From positions 416,001 to 480,000 of the forward strand of contig JAFEMH010001356.1 in the NCBI GenBank assembly GCA_022495995.1: a DNA stretch of 64,000 nucleotides, in the 5' to 3' direction. The stretch is from Adenophora triphylla var. japonica. Its lineage: Eukaryota; Streptophyta; Magnoliopsida; Asterales; Campanulaceae. Both the position numbers and the translations under genes were made by a program. Below the pieces are notes generated by a model. That model saw only the letters and a program-made list of their open reading frames with translations. It made no database searches and was not told where the DNA came from. Positions 1 to 11,360 of the stretch are shown here, one piece after another. Position 1 is the stretch's first letter. Every line of letters begins with the position of its first letter.

Positions 1-351
1 GATGTTCCAGAATTTCCTTTTGTCTCTAATGAGTTATATGCTCTAGTATGCCAGGAGCGTGATCTTTTAAGGGCTCAAAGAAATGAACTGGTGGAGGAAG
101 TTGTTATACTGGAGAGGCAAATTGAGGAAATTACCGAAGAAGGGTCGAAATATCAGCCTATAGAAATCGATAATGAGTCGGACGAAGAGGAGGAGGAAGG
201 AGAACAAGTTGAAGAAGTAAGTGAGGAAGAGGAAATGGAACTAGCTGACTATGCACCGCTCGATGTTGTGAATATTGATTCAGATGAGGAATCATGTGAA
301 AGCATGGAGGATGAGTATTGTGGTAGCGACGACGACACTGATGAAGCATAG
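1..351 (+). CDS. Acidic ORF upstream of gag (5' end cut by window edge)
   Basis: The frame is open from the first base of the window to a TAA, giving 116 codons; the first ATG is at 91 but the ORF probably starts outside. The N-terminal half is charged and heptad-like (residues about 15-45, ERDLLRAQRNELVEEVVIL), which suggests a short coiled coil. The C-terminal half is extremely acidic, with runs of Glu and Asp. It lies 223 bases upstream of the gag ATG in a different frame. I do not recognise the family. It could be an extra ORF of the retrotransposon or the tail of an unrelated gene. Acidic low-complexity composition makes chance openness more likely than usual. Confidence 0.4.
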   Translation, partial: DVPEFPFVSNELYALVCQERDLLRAQRNELVEEVVILERQIEEITEEGSKYQPIEIDNESDEEEEEGEQVEEVSEEEEMELADYAPLDVVNIDSDEESCESMEDEYCGSDDDTDEA

Positions 352-574
352 AATTCATGGAAAAAAATTCAATAACTTTAAGTAGTTTTTTGTGTTTTGT
401 TTAAGAAGAATCGGGACGTGTAGTAACAAATACTTGTATTAATTGGATGGTTATAATGAAGGATAAATTATGCTTCTACTATTTCACTTCTATAAAATTG
501 TAGTCTGAATTGGGTTTAGTTGACGCAAATTTAGGAATGTCTCTAATATAAGTCGCATATTTTCTCAGAGCAGC
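352..574 (+). other. Non-coding spacer between the acidic ORF and gag
   Basis: AT-rich, with no ORF. It does not match the 3' LTR at 5123-6610, so it is not the end of the 5' LTR. The bases just before the gag ATG (CAGAGCAGC) vaguely recall the end of a Met-tRNA primer-binding site, but no full TGGTATCAGAGC is present. Confidence 0.4.
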
Positions 575-1351
575 ATGTCTGGGAGAGGACGTGGCGGTAG
601 GCGAACCCGGTCCAACCGAGGTGGCGAAGAACAGAACACAAATGACGGAAATAATCAAGCCAATCCTACACTAGCCACGCTATTGGCTAACCTGACACAA
701 GCAATTGTGGCAGGGGTGGGACAAGTGGCTCAAGCCCAAACTCAAGGAACAATGGCTTCGACCCAACAAAATACAAAAGACCCATTGGAAAGTTTTCAAA
801 AGCGGAATCCAAAGGCATTCTCGGGCCCAGCTGGGGCAATAAAACCTGAACATTGGATGGAAAGTATGGAGAAGATATTTGAAACCATGACTTGCACGGA
901 TGGACAAAAGGTGACTTTTGCCACCTTTGTCCTGGAAGGGGAAGCGAATCAGTGGTGGAAAGCGGAAAAGCGTCGAGCCGAACAAGATGGAACGGAAGAG
1001 TATACGTGGGACATGTTCGTACAGGCTTTCAACAATAAGTACTTTCCCCCAAGTGTTAGAGAAAGAAAGATGGTTGAATTCTTGGATCTGGTGCAAGAAG
1101 AAATGACCGTAGATCAGTACGATGCTAAATTTGTGGAGCTAATGCGCTATGCACTAGATTTCTTTGAAAATGAGAGCCAGAAAGCCCGGAAATTTGAGAG
1201 AGGTTTAAATTCGAAGATTAGTTATTGCCTGACTGCACTGAAGCTGCCCACATATGCAGAAGTGTTAGATCGAGCACGCCTGGTAGAACAAGAATCCATG
1301 GAGTTTCAAAAGAAAAAGTCTGAGAAGAAAAGGGGAGTGGAGAATGTTTAA
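575..1351 (+). pseudogene. gag: gag N-terminal and capsid part, Tekay-like element
   Basis: The ATG opens a Gag with an Arg/Gly-rich start (MSGRGRGGRR), followed by a retrotransposon-gag capsid domain at about residues 70-235, with WWKAEKRR, FNNKYFP and FERGLNSKI as landmarks. Gag would form the cytoplasmic particle that packages element RNA. The frame ends at TAA 1349-1351. The same frame reopens at once and continues into the zinc knuckle and protease, so this TAA is a nonsense mutation in one gag-pol frame, not a natural gag end. Confidence 0.85.
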
Positions 1352-2695
1352 GCAGGGACTCGAGGTCAATCGAGTCACCCTGGAAATAACAATAATAAAA
1401 GGTTGGTAACTGATAACAATCGCCGACAAGGGGGGTTTGAGGCAAACAAAAGTCAGACTCAAAGGAACCCTGTGAGTTGTCGAACATGTGGAGGTAAACA
1501 TGAGACGAAGGCATGTTACCGTACTACAGGTGCTTGTTTCAATTGTGGAAAGATTGGTCATCAGGTCAAAAATTGTCCCGAACCTCTTAAAGGGGCTTAT
1601 AATAAGGATAAGGATGATAAAGATAAGGGAAGGCAGCAAGGAAGAGTTTTTGCGATGACGGCAAGGGACGCCGAAGATTCGAATGAGGTGGTGGCAGGTA
1701 CCATCCAAATTTGCTCTCACAATGCATATACTTTACTTGATTCTGGTGCTACACATTCTGTGATATCCTCATGCTTTGCTCGTCGTACAAAATTAATTCC
1801 ACAAAAATTAGAATTTGAATTGGTTATCGATACTCCCGTTAAGAAATCGGTAGCGGTAACTTCCATTTTTAAGGATTGTCCAGTGCACTTAGGAGGAAGG
1901 GACTTGAGTGCAGACCTCATTGGGATGGATATCCAAGATTTTGATGTAATCTTGGGAATGGATTGGTTGGCATCTTATCATGCTAAGATAGATTGCTTTA
2001 AGAAGGAAGTCACTTTTTGCATCCCGGGGGAATCAAAATTTAGTTTTAAAGGTTCTAAGCCGGTAAGGGTACTAAGGATCATTTCGGCTTTGAAGACCAG
2101 GAAATTGATAGGGAAAGGTTGTCAAGGGTATATTGCTAGCATAGTGGATAATCGTAAAAAGGGAGTTGACCTTGAAGAACTTCCAATAGTCAAAGAGTTT
2201 AAGGATGTGTTTCCTGAGGATTTGCCTGGCGTTCCACCTGAGAGAGAAGTGGAGTTTTTTATAGACCTAGTACCGGGTACTGGTCCTATTTCTAAGGCAC
2301 CATATCGTGTAGCGCCTGCAGAACTTAAGGAGCTTAAGGATCAATTACAAGAACTATTGGATAAGGGTTTCATTAGACCCAGTGTATCCCCGTGGGGTGC
2401 TCCGGTGTTATTTGTGAAAAAGAAGGATGGGTCGATGCGGTTGTGTATTGACTACCGCGAACTGAATCGAGTCACGATCAGGAACAAGTATCCGTTACCT
2501 AGGATTGATGACTTGTTTGACCAGCTGCAAGGAGCATGTCACTTTTCCAAGATAGACCTTCGTTCCGGATATCATCAATTAAAGGTCAGGAATGAAGATA
2601 TTGCCAAAACAACATTTAGGACAAGGTATGGTCATTACGAGTTCTTGGTGATGCCATTTGGACTGACCAACGCTCCTGCTGTCTTCATGATCTGA
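1352..2695 (+). pseudogene. pol: Gag zinc knuckle, protease and N-terminal RT, Tekay-like element
   Basis: This continues the gag frame beyond the TAA. A CCHC knuckle ([14 protein letters not shown]) lies near 1530-1575. An aspartic protease with [12 protein letters not shown] starts near 1735 and would cut the polyprotein. Reverse transcriptase begins near 2330 and shows [27 protein letters not shown] and [10 protein letters not shown]. The frame ends at TGA 2693-2695 because one base is missing near 2689; the next RT block lies one frame over. RT would copy element RNA into cDNA inside the particle. Confidence 0.85.
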
Positions 2696-2820
2696 TGAAT
2701 AGGGTATTTAAAGAATATCTGGACAGGTGTGTGATTGTGTTTATTGATGACATTTTGTTTTACTCTAAGACAAAGGAAGATCATGAAGAACATTTGAGGC
2801 TGGTACTTCAAATCTTATAG
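2695..2820 (+). pseudogene. pol: RT palm fragment with the catalytic FIDD box
   Basis: A short block in a new frame encodes the RT catalytic core ([13 protein letters not shown]), homologous to the Y/FIDD box of Ty3-type RT. It runs only 41 codons to TAG 2818-2820. A second one-base loss near 2816 puts the RT thumb in the third frame, so the catalytic Asp pair sits in a frame separated from both flanking RT parts. Confidence 0.8.
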
Positions 2821-4097
2821 ATAAGAAACTCTATGCAAAGTTTAAGAAGTGTGAATTCTGGTTAGAGAAGGTTGCTTTCCTGGGTCATGTAGTTTCTAAA
2901 GAAGGAGTTGCGGTGGACCCAACCAAAGTTGAAGCAGTGATGGAATGGGATAGGCCATCTACCGTTACGGAGATTAGAAGTTTCTTGGGCCTCGCAGGCT
3001 ACTACCGACGTTTTGTAGAAGGCTTCTCTAAGATTGCAATGCCATTAACAAGGTTGATGCAGAAAAAGGCTAAATTTGTATGGACAGATGAATGCGAAGC
3101 AAGTTTCCAAGAGTTAAAGAGGCTGTTAGTATCTGCACCAATCTTAGCGTTACCGACAGTTGATGGGAAGTTTGTTGTCTATAGTGATGCGTCACTCAAT
3201 GGCCTTGGGTGTGTTCTAATGCAAGATGGGAAAGTTATTGCGTATGCATCAAGAAAACTAAAGAATTATGAGAAAAACTACCCAACGCATGATTTGGAGT
3301 TAGCAGCAGTAATTTTTGCTCTGAAGATATGGAGGCATTATTTGTATGGTGTGGCATGTGAAATTTATACCGACCATAAAAGCCTTAAATATATTTTTAC
3401 TCAGAAGGAGTTGAATATAAGGCAAAGGAGGTGGCTAGAGTTGCTAAAAGACTATGATTGCACAATTTTGTATCATCCAGGAAAAGCCAATGTTGTCGCC
3501 GATGCTTTGAGTCGTAAGCATAAAGGGAGTTTGACGTCTCTTTTAGAAGCTGGAAGTTATGGTTTGAATGACTTTGAACCCTTTTCTATGGAAGTCAATG
3601 TTCGAGGGGATAAGGGGTACTTGGCACAATTAAGCGTTATTCCAAGTTTGATAGAGAAGATTAAGGAGGCACAAGCTGGCAATGAAGAGTTGATGGAAAT
3701 ATTGAAGAATTTGAATGAAGGGGATGAGTCAGGGTTCCGTATTGATAAGGAAGGCATTCTTCGCTATGGCTCAAGGATATGTGTGCCGTCGAATGTTAAG
3801 CTTAGACAAGAAATCTTGGAGGAGGCTCATTGTTCAAAGTTTACGGTTCACCCTGGAAGTACGAAGATGTACCGGAATATGCGAGATACATTTTGGTGGA
3901 ACAATATGAAGAGAGAAATAGCCGAATTTGTTTCTCGGTGTTTAGTTTTTCAACAAGTAAAAATTGAACACCAAAGACCTGGTGGATTCTTGCAGTCGTT
4001 ACCTATACCCGAATGGAAGTGGGAACATATTACTATGGATTTTGTCACTGGATTCCAAGAACAGTTAAGGGGTACAATGCCATTTGGGTCATTGTAG
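2817..4097 (+). pseudogene. pol: RT thumb, RNase H and integrase zinc domain, Tekay-like element
   Basis: In order: the RT C-terminal part ([16 protein letters not shown], then [12 protein letters not shown]), RNase H from about 3175 ([58 protein letters not shown]) and the integrase HHCC zinc domain from about 3825. RNase H would degrade template RNA and integrase would join cDNA to the chromosome. The last zinc-binding Cys is lost: the expected CxxC reads RCLVFQQ near 3940. A one-base loss near 4053 ends this frame with an out-of-frame tail. Confidence 0.85.
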
Positions 4098-4504
4098 ATA
4101 GATTGACCAAGTCCGCCCATTTCCTTGCTATTCGAGTGACCGACTCTATTGAAGTATTGGCAAAGCTTTATATAAGAGAGATTGTAAGACTACATGGAGT
4201 CCCAGTATCAATTGTGTCAGATCGAGACACGAGGTTTACGTCAAAATTTTGGAAAAGCCTGCAACGAGCCATCGGAACCAGCTTATGCATGAGTACGGCC
4301 TTCCACCCACAAACGGATGGTCAATCGGAAAGGACCATTCAAACATTAGAGGATATGTTAAGAGCTTGCACATTGGATTGTAAAGGGAATTGGGATGATC
4401 ATTTGCCATTGGTAGAATTCACGTACAACAACAGTTTTCATGCGAGCATTGAAATGGCACCGTACGAAGCTCTATATGGACGAAAATGTCGTTCTCCTAC
4501 ATGA
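4058..4504 (+). pseudogene. pol: Integrase catalytic core, Tekay-like element
   Basis: The block holds the three acidic residues of the DD35E core: Asp in [12 protein letters not shown], Asp in [14 protein letters not shown], and Glu in [18 protein letters not shown]. The motif set and spacing are as expected for a Ty3/gypsy integrase. The frame stops at TGA 4502-4504 just after GRKCRSPT, where related elements read on, so this is a nonsense change. Confidence 0.85.
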
Positions 4505-5074
4505 TGGGATGAGGTGGGAGAAAGAAAGTTGTTGGGACCAGAGTTAGCTCAGGTCACTATAGAAAAGATCTAGTCTATTAGAAAGAGGTTGCTAACAGCT
4601 CAAAGCCGACAAAAGTCATATGCCGATAAACGACGTCTCGAATTGGGATTCGAGGTAGGAGATCATGTATTCTTGAAAATATCTCTGACCAAGGGTGTCA
4701 TGCGATTTGGTATTCGGGGAAAGCTTAGTCCCCGATTCGTTGGACCTTTTAAAATTTTGGAACGGGTTGGAGAGGTGGCATATAAGCTTGCTTTGCCTCC
4801 GATTTTAGTTGGAGTTCATAATGTGTTTCATGTATCTATGTTAAGGAAGTATGTACCAGACCCGAACCACGTAATCGAGTACGAGCCATTACAAATCCGA
4901 GAAGATCTCAGTTATGAAGAACAATCTATCAAGATTGTGGATAAGAAGGATCAAAATTTGCGGTGACGTGTCATTCCCTACGTCAAAGTTCAATGGAGTA
5001 ATCATTCCGAAAGGGAAGCAACATGGAAACTGGAAAGTGAGATACGCGAGAAGTATCCACACCTCTTTGTTTGA
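4505..5074 (+). pseudogene. pol: Integrase C-terminal region and chromodomain remnant
   Basis: Same frame as the integrase core, interrupted by TAG 4571-4573 and TGA 4964-4966 and ending at TGA 5072-5074. The integrase C-terminal part has GVMRFGIRGKLSPRFVGPF and VHNVFHVSMLRKYVPDP. After the second internal stop the reading gives VQWSNHSEREATWKLE and REKYPHLF, the aromatic and acidic signature of a chromovirus chromodomain, thought to steer integration towards heterochromatin marks. The TGA at 4964 could come from an Arg CGA by CpG deamination, and the TAG at 4571 from CAG. Confidence 0.8.
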
Positions 5075-5122
5075 CAAGGTACGTTAAGTTTGGGGACCAA
5101 ACTTTCTTTAAGTGGGTAAGTA

Positions 5123-6610
5123 TGTAATATCCAGAAATAATAATAATCATATTAATAAATATATAAATAAATAAATAAATAAAATTTAAATAGTGAGCCA
5201 GAAATAATAATAATAAAAATAAATAATAATAAAATAAAACAAAATAAAATAAATAATAATAAATATTAATAGTCATTAAGTGGGGAGGTTAATTTTGGAT
5301 TTAAAGCGAGTCATTAATTCGAAGTAATCATTAGCCGTTTTTAACAAGGTAATTATGAGGAAGGTTATTAGTGATAATAATTGTGACGGTTAAGGAGTAA
5401 TTAGTAGAATAATTATTAAGAAAATTAATCATACTGATAATGGATATTAATTAGGACACAATAAATTAGGCAATAATGTTGATGGTTATAACTTGGTGAA
5501 AGAGTTTTGAGATGGAGTATAAATAGTGATGTGAGTCTTAGAGAGCTCGTACACCAAGAGAAGTTAGAAAGAAATATTTATTGTTTTAGTGGAACGGAGA
5601 AGGCGAGACTGAAGAAGGAAGGAGGAGATTTTGGAAGGCACTAATGAAGGCTTTGTTGTGGTTCAAGTACTTTAAGAAAGACCTCAATCGAAGGTAAGGG
5701 ATTATACCTCTAATTAGGTAATTGATGTCTCATTTCAATTCGTAGGTTTCCATGAATTTTATTGAAAATGTCCGTCCTTGAAAATATTAAAAGTCAACCT
5801 TGGGTTGATACTTGCTTTGACTCCGTCGAACAACGTCTTTTGATAAAAGTCAAATATTTCAATATCTCCAACTTTTGTGACTTCATGTTAATATGTTTTT
5901 GTACATGAAGTATTGTTATTTGCATATCGCAATATGAATTGGAAATTTTCCACATGATCACTAAGCTAAACAACCCATATTAATGGGGTATAATTGTAAA
6001 TTGACCTTTTAGGCATTTTTGTTCACTGCTGAGGATTAGCAGTGGGGTGTTCTGAAATCACTGTTTTGTATTTGTGCTCCTTGTGGGCTTTTGGTTTGAT
6101 AAGGTCGATTGACCGCTTACGTGATCATGACTCTGTTAAAATATTCGTTTGATAATGATTGAATCATATTGTTAATTGTTCCGTTTTGGTTCTTTTGAAT
6201 AAATATGGGACATCATCGTTTTCATTGCCATTGCCTCATTGAAAAAGATTGTTTATTTTGTGGTCACCTCTTCTTAGTATTCGGAGGGGTCCGTATATGA
6301 ACTTACTGGGCATTGTTTGCTCACCCTTTCGTATTCTCTGTTCTTTCAGGTAAGCACTAGATAGAGGGTGATTTGGGAATTTTCATATTTTAATTTTATG
6401 TTTTCTAGACATTGAATAATGATGTAAGACTTTTGAGTTTAAATTGTAAGTATGTCAGTTTAGATTGAACCCTAGACGGTTGGATTGCGATAATGTTCAG
6501 AGAATAAAGTTTTATGTAATCATGCTGAATTAAGTATATATTGTCTTGGTAAGAGTAACGGACTCAAGGTTGGGACCCACAAACAGGGGACCGAGATTTG
6601 GGTCGTTACA
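5123..6610 (+). repeat. 3' LTR of the Tekay-like element
   Basis: It begins TGTAATATCC and ends GGTCGTTACA, giving matching TGTAA/TTACA ends. It lies about 50 bases after the pol stop, preceded by a purine-rich stretch (AAGTGGGTAAG) that can serve as polypurine tract. About 1.49 kb long. The first 150 bases are an AT-rich run of AATA/AATAA units. The border is inferred from the terminal inverted bases, since no second LTR copy is in the window. Confidence 0.75.
5518..5525 (+). promoter_or_regulatory. LTR TATA box
   Basis: TATAAATA sits about 395 bases into the LTR, followed about 30 bases later by a likely start region. Position and context fit the U3/R border. Confidence 0.6.
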
Positions 6611-7323
6611 GTTGTCATCACTTAAAGTCAAGGCCAACAAAAATTTCTAATTTCTCACTATGGTGATTCGAAATACTTGGAACAATCACATTCCATTAGA
6701 GATTTGTCTCCACACAAACCAAAAATTGGCTTTAATTTTCAACAATTATTACTTTGTTATTTCAAATATAACTCTCTAACTTAATTAGAGAATTAATTTC
6801 AAGAATAAATTGCTAATTCAATAGGAGAATTAATACAATTTATCACTCATATTTATAAACCTCTAAATTCCTTAATGGAATTATAATTGAAGGTTAATTA
6901 TTCAAAACTTTAATGGCTCATCTTGAAGTACCTCTAAATTAGAGAAAGTCACATTCTCATTTATATAATACACAATTTCTTTAGAAGTCCTCCTTCTAAA
7001 TATTTGTGTCATTTGTCATCATCAACAACAATAAGATTTAACAACTTCTTTCAAGAAGTCATATTGTTTTTATCTTTATGACATTAGTCACATATTTCTT
7101 CAATAGGTTTTAACAACCTCTCCCAAGAAGCCCTATGATTTTAGTTCTTATAACATTTGTCAATGTTCACAACAATAGAATTCAACAACTTCTTTCAAGA
7201 AACTCTTTTGTTTTTATCTTTGTGACTTTGTCACTAGTGACAATAATGGGATTTAATAACTCCATTCAAGAAGCCTATCATCTTTTTCAATACATCATTG
7301 ATAAAATGCAACGTAAAGACTAT
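6611..7323. other. AT-rich intergenic DNA with decayed short tandem repeats
   Basis: No coding sequence. From about 7020 to 7290 a phrase like 'aacaacttctttcaagaag', followed by 'tttatctttatgac', recurs three to four times at 60-80 base spacing with heavy divergence. This could be an old minisatellite or the inside of an unrecognised LTR. Confidence 0.5.
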
Positions 7324-7564
7324 GTGGGCGTTTGGTTCGTGGTAAAGTAAGGGAAAGTGGGGGAATGAAATGGACAATTCCTTTTGACTTTTCCATTAAG
7401 CATGTTTGGTTCATTTTTTTGAAAAAAAATTCATTCCAAAAGGAATGAAATTCCATTCCTTGGAATGAATTTTCATTCCATCCAAAAATGGGAGGAATGA
7501 TCAATTTCATCAAATTCATTCCATTGGACTCAAACCCAAATTACTATTATGTCCTCAATCCAAA

Positions 7565-8150
<586 letters not shown>

Positions 8151-8234
8151 TTGATGTCAAAATAAATTAGATTATAATATTTGTTGTAAAAATAATTATT
8201 ATGTTTATTTTTACTTAAATAAGGACGAAGGGAG
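8151..8234. mobile_element. Stowaway-like right end, fragment
   Basis: GGACGAAGGGAGTA ends the segment and matches the inverted complement of Stowaway ends (CTCCCTCCGTCC). The left end is not seen; the (TAA)n expansion adjoins it. Confidence 0.4.
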
Positions 8235-8489
8235 TACATAATTATTGAGTTTTTTACATGAAGTTAAAAAAGAATAATCTGGACATTTTATCAAATATTA
8301 ATTCCATTACAACAGTTATGTCTTGAAACCAAACATGAATTGTCAAGAAATTGAATGACAATTCCATTCCATTCTGTGCCAACCAAATACAAGATTTGAT
8401 CAGTTTTTATTCATTTCCAATTCCTTCAGGAATCCAATTTCATTGACCATTCCATTCCTTTAATTTTTTTCTCTCGAACCAAACGCCCC

Positions 8490-10004
8490 TATATCTTTTA
8501 ACGTTCATCTTCTCAATATAGTTCCAACGAACTATTCAATTTTTCTCATTATGATTCTTATGAACCATATGAGATAAATCACTCATTGTATAAATACTAG
8601 AAGTAGCGTCGCCACAACTATTTTACACAATCGTCGCAACATCCTTGATGTTCATCCATTAGTTCAATATATATTCAAAAAAATAATATATTTTTTTCCT
8701 TTCATAAACTATTATGATCCGAAAATTTTATCTTCATCTCCAAATAAAATATTTTGATCTCCACCGTTCAAATTGTTCTTCTATGAGATTAGAACTTGCT
8801 CACCAAATTTGAGCTCGATCCAACGGTTAAAGAATCGGTTATTGCAATTTTACCACAGTTGGTCATTACAAAAACTTGCTGGAATTTTCTTCCATTCGTC
8901 TCTTCCATCGTTTCTATCTTTTCTCCCATGGTCGCCACTCCACCGGATTCTCAAATCTGTAATTCTTTCTCAAATAGGGAATTTGTCTTAAGATTGTTAG
9001 AAAAATCTTATAAAAGCACAAAAAGAGAAAATAATTACAATATATTAAATTGAAACAAATTACAATAAACATAAACAAAGAGAAAAATCGTAGGAGAAAA
9101 TTTGTATGTTGATCTTCTTGATGTTGTTCGAGTCGTGTGTGACACACTCTCCTTAAGACAAATTCGCCCCCTCACCGAGTTGTGCTTGAGGTTGTTTTGG
9201 ACGTTCGCCTCCCAGGATAAAACGGACGGACCGGACTATTCTTGCACACTAGAATCTCCGACGAATCTCATTATGCTTGGACAAAATCACCATCATTTCC
9301 ATGGAAGAAAGACATCAAATGACGAAGAAGAAAACATGCATTTTTTTTAATCTCATTTCTCTTCTCTTTAGTAAATTGTGGATGATAGTTTATATTCACA
9401 CAATTGTAACTTATATCCCATTACTCACCAATTCAATAAGGCTATTAACCTTGATAGTAAATATTAGGTAGTTACAATTTTTAACCATCATAATGTCATC
9501 CATTATGTGTTTTATTAAGGCTAATGGATGTTACAATCCATACTCATTAGTTGAACATTTACTAGACACCAACTTTGCCTTTAGCATATTGTCTACAACA
9601 AAATCAACTTTCACAAAGTCTATCCCCCGATAGGTCAACCTCCTTCTATGAAACCCGCCTCTCTCAAGTAGTCTATATCTCGAGCGGTAAATTTAACGGG
9701 AAGTCTACCTATAGAAATGACTTTTATAGAAATCATTTTTGCTTAATGTTCCAACTTTACTCACTTAATTAAGCCTTAATATTTTTATTTTTCAAATATC
9801 AATTTGGACAAATATAACCCACAATTTCTATATATTAATAATATAAAGAAAACATGCACAATTTTCTTCACACAATAACATTTTTTCAACACCCATCTTG
9901 TTGCCACTTTGCATCACCTTGCCTTCCCCACACACCCACCTCGTGGGCCACCTTGTCGCCACCTCACCACCATTTGTGGTTTGATGAGGGGGTCTGAGGT
10001 ATAA
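8490..10004. other. Gene-free AT-rich DNA
   Basis: No ORF with recognisable protein content. A TATAAAAG box lies near 9008, and the following 300 bases are less AT-rich and look like decayed LTR leader, but no second copy is present to prove that. Short frames here show no domain. Confidence 0.5.
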
Positions 10005-10478
10005 GGGCAACTACGATGTTAGTCCTAAAACCTAATTTTGATACTTATTTTGAAGTTCTTCCATCTTTAATATGTAAATAACGCGAGGCCCATTAAAATT
10101 ATTGGTGAGATATTAATTTTTGCAGGAGATAGTGATTTGATTTTTGATTTAAATTTATTTCAATTTTTATATAATTATTTATAAAATTTTAACTTTTATT
10201 AAAAAATAATTAATTAAAATAATTATTATATTTCAAAATTATTTATAAAAAAATTTGATAAAAAAATAACTAATTAAAATAATTATTATATTTAAAAATT
10301 ATTTATCATTTTACAAATATTAATAAAGTTATTAACTTAAAAAAACCTAATTTGATACCTAATTTTTGATACCCATTGTTGTAGATGTTTTTTTGATATC
10401 TATGCAAATAGTGTTTATGGGTATCAAAATTTGGTTTTGATACCCTTAGATCCTAAGACTACCATTTGAGAGTTGCCC
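10005..10478. mobile_element. Harbinger/Tourist-like MITE, 474 bp
   Basis: Starts GGGCAACT and ends AGTTGCCC, with TAA directly outside both ends (10002-10004 and 10479-10481), the target duplication typical of PIF/Harbinger elements. Sub-terminal parts also match: TAGTCCTAAAACC on the left, and GGATC plus GGTATCAAAA complement on the right. AT-rich centre, no coding capacity. Confidence 0.7.
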
Positions 10479-10644
10479 TAATGATCTAATGATGTAATGA
10501 AAAGTTAGTTTTTACATTAGATTCTTTTAGAATATTTTTTAACACCTCATTTACCAAATTAGTATTTTGTCAGATTTTCTAATCTCGTTAGTGAATAAAG
10601 AAAGTTGTTGCATTATTTTAAAACTAACTAAAAGATGTGCATTG

Positions 10645-11360
10645 TGTTGGAATATTGGGTAAATATTAGGGTGTGACTTGAAAAGTCAAAGGTCTAAAAT
10701 TGAAAAGACACGACTGTTCAAATTTTTTGAACTGCTCGGCCGAGAAAGGCATAAGCCTCGGCCGAGCATGACAGACCAGAAACAAGCATCCTCTGTTGGC
10801 CTCTGTTCGGGCGAGTTATCAAAGTGCTCGGCCGAGCAACTAGCCTATGCTCGGGCGAGGCACCAATGGTGCTCGGCCGAGCAGTTGCTGTCCGTTCAGA
10901 TTAAAGTCTGAATAGGTGCCAGCTTGAAAGGTTGTGACTTTTGTGGAAAAATCACAACTGATCTGGCTTGATTCTACCATATATATATAGACCCCTATTC
11001 CTTCATTCAGTCATCAAGTAATCCAACCAAGTTGCTATCAAATCAAACACAAGAAATACAATTCTCTCCCTCCCTCATTCAAAGTGTTCTTGATTCGTTC
11101 AAAGAGTTCGTTCATCTTTCCTTTTCAAAGTTCGAAGACTAAGAGCAAGTCTGATTTTTTGGTTCGCCCGTCAAGGTTAGTTAAAGTGCACACTAACTCT
11201 TGATAAAAAGCGTTGTATCTTGGGAGACATTCGCCATCGATCCGTTTGCACAATTACGGAGGCGAAATATTGTCTTAAGGAGATTTGCTTCGGCATACCT
11301 CGCTTTAATCTCCTTCATCTGATTTTCGTATTGAAGATATCTAAACATATACAAACAACA
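10645..11360 (+). repeat. 5' LTR of the outer copia element
   Basis: TGTTGG...CAACA ends; same length as its partner at 42450. Contains a cluster of GCTCGGCCGAGC-type palindromes and a TATA box, then about 370 bases of R/U5. Confidence 0.95.
10734..10991 (+). promoter_or_regulatory. U3 promoter: GCTCGGCCGAGC palindrome cluster plus TATA box
   Basis: Perfect or near-perfect copies of the 12-base palindrome start at 10734, 10757 (core), 10826, 10849 (GGGC variant) and 10871, with a weaker one near 10805. A TATATATATA box follows at about 10979-10990. Repeated palindromes upstream of TATA look like an enhancer for a dimeric transcription factor. The same cluster is in the 3' LTR at about 42539-42690. 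Confidence 0.65.

Larger units (their letters stand above)
1..6610 (+). mobile_element. Ty3/gypsy LTR retrotransposon, Tekay-like chromovirus, 5' end outside window
   Basis: Domains run gag, zinc knuckle, protease, RT, RNase H, integrase and a C-terminal chromodomain remnant, then a 3' LTR. Ty3-type order plus a chromodomain places it among chromoviruses; the HVSMLRKY segment before the chromodomain is typical of Tekay/Del. The 5' LTR and primer-binding site lie left of the window, so target duplication and age cannot be checked. Coding capacity is destroyed by four in-frame stops and at least three single-base frameshifts. Without those breaks the domains are easy to recognise, so decay looks fairly recent. 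Confidence 0.9.

Noticed and set aside
550..574. Primer-binding site of the Tekay-like element before gag
   Set aside because: Only CAGAGC matches; the sequence upstream does not match the 3' LTR.
6611..6640. Start of a minus-strand copia LTR (TGTTGGCC... on the minus strand)
   Set aside because: There is no polypurine tract beside it and no partner LTR; the resemblance is too short.
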